Both the position numbers and the translations under genes were made by a program. A stretch of 7,356 nt of DNA. It comes from Actinomycetota bacterium (GTDB lineage Bacteria; Actinomycetota; Actinomycetes; Streptosporangiales; Streptosporangiaceae). This document shows, piece after piece, positions 5,560 through 7,356 of this stretch. How positions within the stretch are numbered: the first letter of the stretch is position 1; each line of letters opens with the position of its first letter. The notes beneath the pieces are model-generated. The model was not told the origin of the DNA. It ran no database searches and saw only the letters and a program-made list of their open reading frames with translations. The stretch spans positions 1 through 7,356 of the forward strand of contig PLIQ01000142.1 in NCBI GenBank assembly GCA_003140115.1. The letters are read 5' to 3'.

Positions 5560-6534
5560 ATGGACATGACGGTGTGGGAATGGTTCGGGCGGCGCTCGTT
5601 TCGGCACCCGGATTACCGCGGGCTGGTGGCCGGGGGCCGGACCACCACGTTGATCCTCCCGGCGCGCAACGTCGCGGCGACGATCGGGCCGATCCTCGAT
5701 TCCGTCGCGGGGCTGCGGGCCCGGACCGGCCTGCCCGGCCAGGTCGTGGTGGTGGACGCGGACTCGCCGGACGGCACGGCCGATATCGCCCGCGCGCACG
5801 GCGCGGAGGTGTACTCCGAGAATGAACTGCTGCCCGAGTACGGGCCCGCCCAGGGCAAGGGCGACGCGATGTGGCGGGGTCTTTCGGTGGCGCGCGGCGA
5901 CATCGTGATGTTCGCCGACACCGACACCGCGGATTTCGGCGAGCATTTCGTCTACGGCACCCTCGGGCCGCTGCTCGCCGATCCCGGGATCCGGTTCTGC
6001 AAGGCCGCCTACCGGCGGCCGTACGCGGCGGGCGAGAAGTCCGTCGTAGACGGCGGCGGCCGGGTGACCGAGCTGATGGCCAAGCCGCTGCTCAACCGGT
6101 TCTACCCCGAGCTGGCCGGGTTCGTGCAGCCGCTGGCCGGGGAATTCGCGGCGCACCGGGAGTTGCTGGCCAACCTGCCGTTCCTGACCGGGTACGGGGT
6201 GGAGATCGGGCTGCTGGTCGACGTGCTGGCCGCGGTCGGCCTGGCGGCGATGGCTCAGGTCGACCTCGGTGTCAGGCAGAACCGGCACCAGCCGCTGCGG
6301 GAGCTGGCCAAGATGAGCTCGGTCGTCCTGCGCGCGATGTCGCTGCGGGTTCCCGCGCTGGAGCGGGAGCCGCCGACACCCGGCCTGTGGGGGCTGCGCC
6401 AGCCGGAGATCTACCTGCACGCGGTGGCCACCGAGGACGGGCTGCGGCTCGACGAGCACCTCACCGACGTGCTCGAGAGGCCGGCCCTGGCCCGGGTGAG
6501 CAGCGGCGACCTGATCCCGGACTTGCTCTGGTGA
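5560..6534 (+). CDS. gpgS: Glucosyl-3-phosphoglycerate synthase-like glycosyltransferase (GT81)
   Basis: A 324-residue GT-A glycosyltransferase, the length of mycobacterial GpgS. GpgS transfers glucose from an NDP-glucose to 3-phosphoglycerate, the first step to glucosylglycerate and methylglucose lipopolysaccharides. Visible motifs are TTTLILPARNVAATIGPILDS (28-48, nucleotide-sugar binding), VVVVDADSPDGT (62-73), YSENELLPEYGPAQGKGDAMWRGL (85-108), the metal-binding DxD in FADTDTADF (D120, D122), FVQPLAGEFAAHR (188-200), GYGVEIGLLVD (211-221), and RQNRHQPLREL (239-249). I chose ATG 5560 over GTG 5491 because homology starts there, a GGGGAAACGGA ribosome-binding zone precedes it, and the longer form would place two inverted repeats inside the coding region. 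One oddity is NVAA where the family usually has NEE. No phosphatase partner gpgP is in view. GT81 assignment is firm; the exact acceptor is less so. Confidence 0.88.
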   Translation: MDMTVWEWFGRRSFRHPDYRGLVAGGRTTTLILPARNVAATIGPILDSVAGLRARTGLPGQVVVVDADSPDGTADIARAHGAEVYSENELLPEYGPAQGKGDAMWRGLSVARGDIVMFADTDTADFGEHFVYGTLGPLLADPGIRFCKAAYRRPYAAGEKSVVDGGGRVTELMAKPLLNRFYPELAGFVQPLAGEFAAHRELLANLPFLTGYGVEIGLLVDVLAAVGLAAMAQVDLGVRQNRHQPLRELAKMSSVVLRAMSLRVPALEREPPTPGLWGLRQPEIYLHAVATEDGLRLDEHLTDVLERPALARVSSGDLIPDLLW

Positions 6535-6580
6535 GGGAGCTCAAGCGGGCCTAGCGGGCACAGCCTCATCCTGGCGCATG

Positions 6581-6586
6581 TAGCGT
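6581..6586 (+). promoter_or_regulatory. Candidate -10 box of nadK (possible leaderless transcript)
   Basis: TAGCGT fits the TANNNT -10 pattern of actinobacteria and ends six bases before the nadK ATG, the spacing seen when transcription starts at the first base of the start codon. The only Shine-Dalgarno-like run (AAGGG, 6588-6591 region) is too close to the ATG to work normally. No clear -35 box is visible. gpgS ends 58 bases before nadK, and no terminator is seen in the gap. Confidence 0.35.
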
Positions 6587-6592
6587 AAGGGC

Positions 6593-7356
6593 ATGCACGT
6601 CGTAGGGTTGATGCTGCATCCGGAACGAGACTGCGGCGGGGCGGTGGCCTCGGTGCTGGACTGGGCCGATCAGCGCGGGATCGAGGTCCTCGGCATCGAC
6701 AGCCAGCTGTCCAAGCTGGCCTGCACGGCCACTCCGGTGTCCCCCGAGGAACTGCGGCAGCGCGCCGACCTGCTGGTTAGCATGGGCGGCGACGGTACCA
6801 TGCTGCGGGCCATGCGGCTGGCCGACCGGCAACGGTTCCCGGTGCTGGGGGTGAACCTGGGCAAGCTGGGCTTCCTGGCCGAGGTGGACGTGCCCGACCT
6901 GCCCGCCGCGCTGTCCGCGATCGACGGCCACGACTTCACCACCGAACCCCGGCTGGCGGTCGACGCGATCATCGGGGACCGGACCATCACGGCGTTCAAC
7001 GACATCGCGATCGTCCGGTTCCCAGGCCACAAGGTGGCTAGCGTCGCGGTACGCGCCGCGGGGTACCCGTTCGTCAGCTACGCCGCCGACGCGATCGTGG
7101 TCGCGACGCCGACCGGCTCGACCGCGTACAGCTTCTCGGCGGGCGGCCCCATCGTCAGCCCGGGGGTGGAGGCCCTGGTGGTCACGCCGGTCGCGCCGCA
7201 CTCGGCCTACAACCGCGGGCTGGTCATCTCGTGTGCGGATCAGCTGGGGCTGGACATCCTGCCGAGCAGCGGCAGGCTGGCCGTGGAGGCCGACGGCATC
7301 GCGGCCGCCGACGTCGGGCCCGGCGACCAGATCGAGCTGATCTCGCGTCCCGGTGC
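6593..7356 (+). CDS. nadK: NAD kinase (3' end cut by window edge)
   Basis: An open frame of 254 codons running off the window. It encodes an ATP- or polyphosphate-dependent NAD kinase, which makes NADP in the cytoplasm. Diagnostic motifs are present and in order: MGGDGTMLRAMR (64-75, catalytic GGDGT), NLGKLGFLAEVD (88-99), FNDIAIVR (135-142), the NAD-binding TPTGSTAYSFSAGGPIVSP (172-190), and VTPVAPHSAYNRGLVIS (about 196-212). The N-terminus MHVVGLMLHPERD matches the usual short N-terminal strand of the family, supporting ATG 6593. Homologues are about 280-320 residues, so only a short C-terminal segment is missing. It follows gpgS on the same strand after 58 bases. Co-transcription is possible, but the TAGCGT box next to the ATG suggests its own leaderless promoter. 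Confidence 0.95.
   Translation, partial: MHVVGLMLHPERDCGGAVASVLDWADQRGIEVLGIDSQLSKLACTATPVSPEELRQRADLLVSMGGDGTMLRAMRLADRQRFPVLGVNLGKLGFLAEVDVPDLPAALSAIDGHDFTTEPRLAVDAIIGDRTITAFNDIAIVRFPGHKVASVAVRAAGYPFVSYAADAIVVATPTGSTAYSFSAGGPIVSPGVEALVVTPVAPHSAYNRGLVISCADQLGLDILPSSGRLAVEADGIAAADVGPGDQIELISRPG

Noticed and set aside
3901..6459. An 852-residue minus-strand open frame containing the oxidoreductase at its C-terminus
   Set aside because: Its upstream 570 residues are antisense to gpgS and out of frame through cbiZ, with Arg/Pro/Gly-rich low-complexity sequence. The GTG at 4749 with GGGAGG and family homology marks the real start.
6566..7201. A 211-residue minus-strand open frame opposite nadK
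   Set aside because: NAD kinase on the plus strand has all its diagnostic motifs, and the minus frame has no family resemblance.

Overview
The window is very GC-rich, with G or C at almost every third codon position, GTG starts and four-base GTGA stop/start overlaps. It also carries a glucosyl-3-phosphoglycerate synthase-like gene and an F420-type luciferase-like oxidoreductase. Together these point to a high-GC actinobacterium; nothing in the sequence fixes the genus.

Layout. Positions 1-3038 hold a tight minus-strand operon read from right to left: an SRPBCC-SDR fusion of the TIGR01777 type (1647-3038), a COG2907-type FAD-dependent oxidoreductase (341-1612), and a DUF1365 protein (1-344, cut by the window edge). 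A 98-base AT-rich intergenic region (3039-3136) follows. It has candidate divergent promoters that overlap face to face, and a ten-base repeat. On its other side, on the plus strand, is a one-component regulator with a short MerR/excisionase-like helix-turn-helix and a C-terminal cobalamin-binding module of the CarH/LitR type (from 3137). Its conserved part ends near 3880, but as sequenced the frame runs on to 4270, antisense to the next gene. That tail is probably not natural.

Positions 3901-5405 hold a minus-strand pair joined by a GTGA overlap: an adenosylcobinamide amidohydrolase, CbiZ (4746-5405), followed by an LLM-class flavin oxidoreductase (3901-4749). A second divergent intergenic region (5406-5559) contains two short inverted repeats. 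The plus-strand genes after it are a GpgS-like GT81 glycosyltransferase (5560-6534) and an NAD kinase (6593 to the window end, incomplete).

How they may work together. A B12-binding regulator diverging from an SDR / FAD oxidoreductase / DUF1365 operon resembles the light- or singlet-oxygen-inducible membrane-lipid-modification clusters known from several phyla, which often include a cyclopropane-synthase-like methyltransferase. The most interesting idea here is that this light-sensor locus sits next to CbiZ, a salvage enzyme for the regulator's presumed adenosylcobalamin cofactor. The regulator keeps the Wx9EH motif and the lower-ligand histidine of CarH at matching spacing. It lacks the histidine that caps cobalt after photolysis in Thermus CarH, and it has a ExHxxP variant of the ExHxxG motif. 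GpgS and NAD kinase look like ordinary metabolic neighbours. All functions are inferred from sequence by eye; no database search was run.
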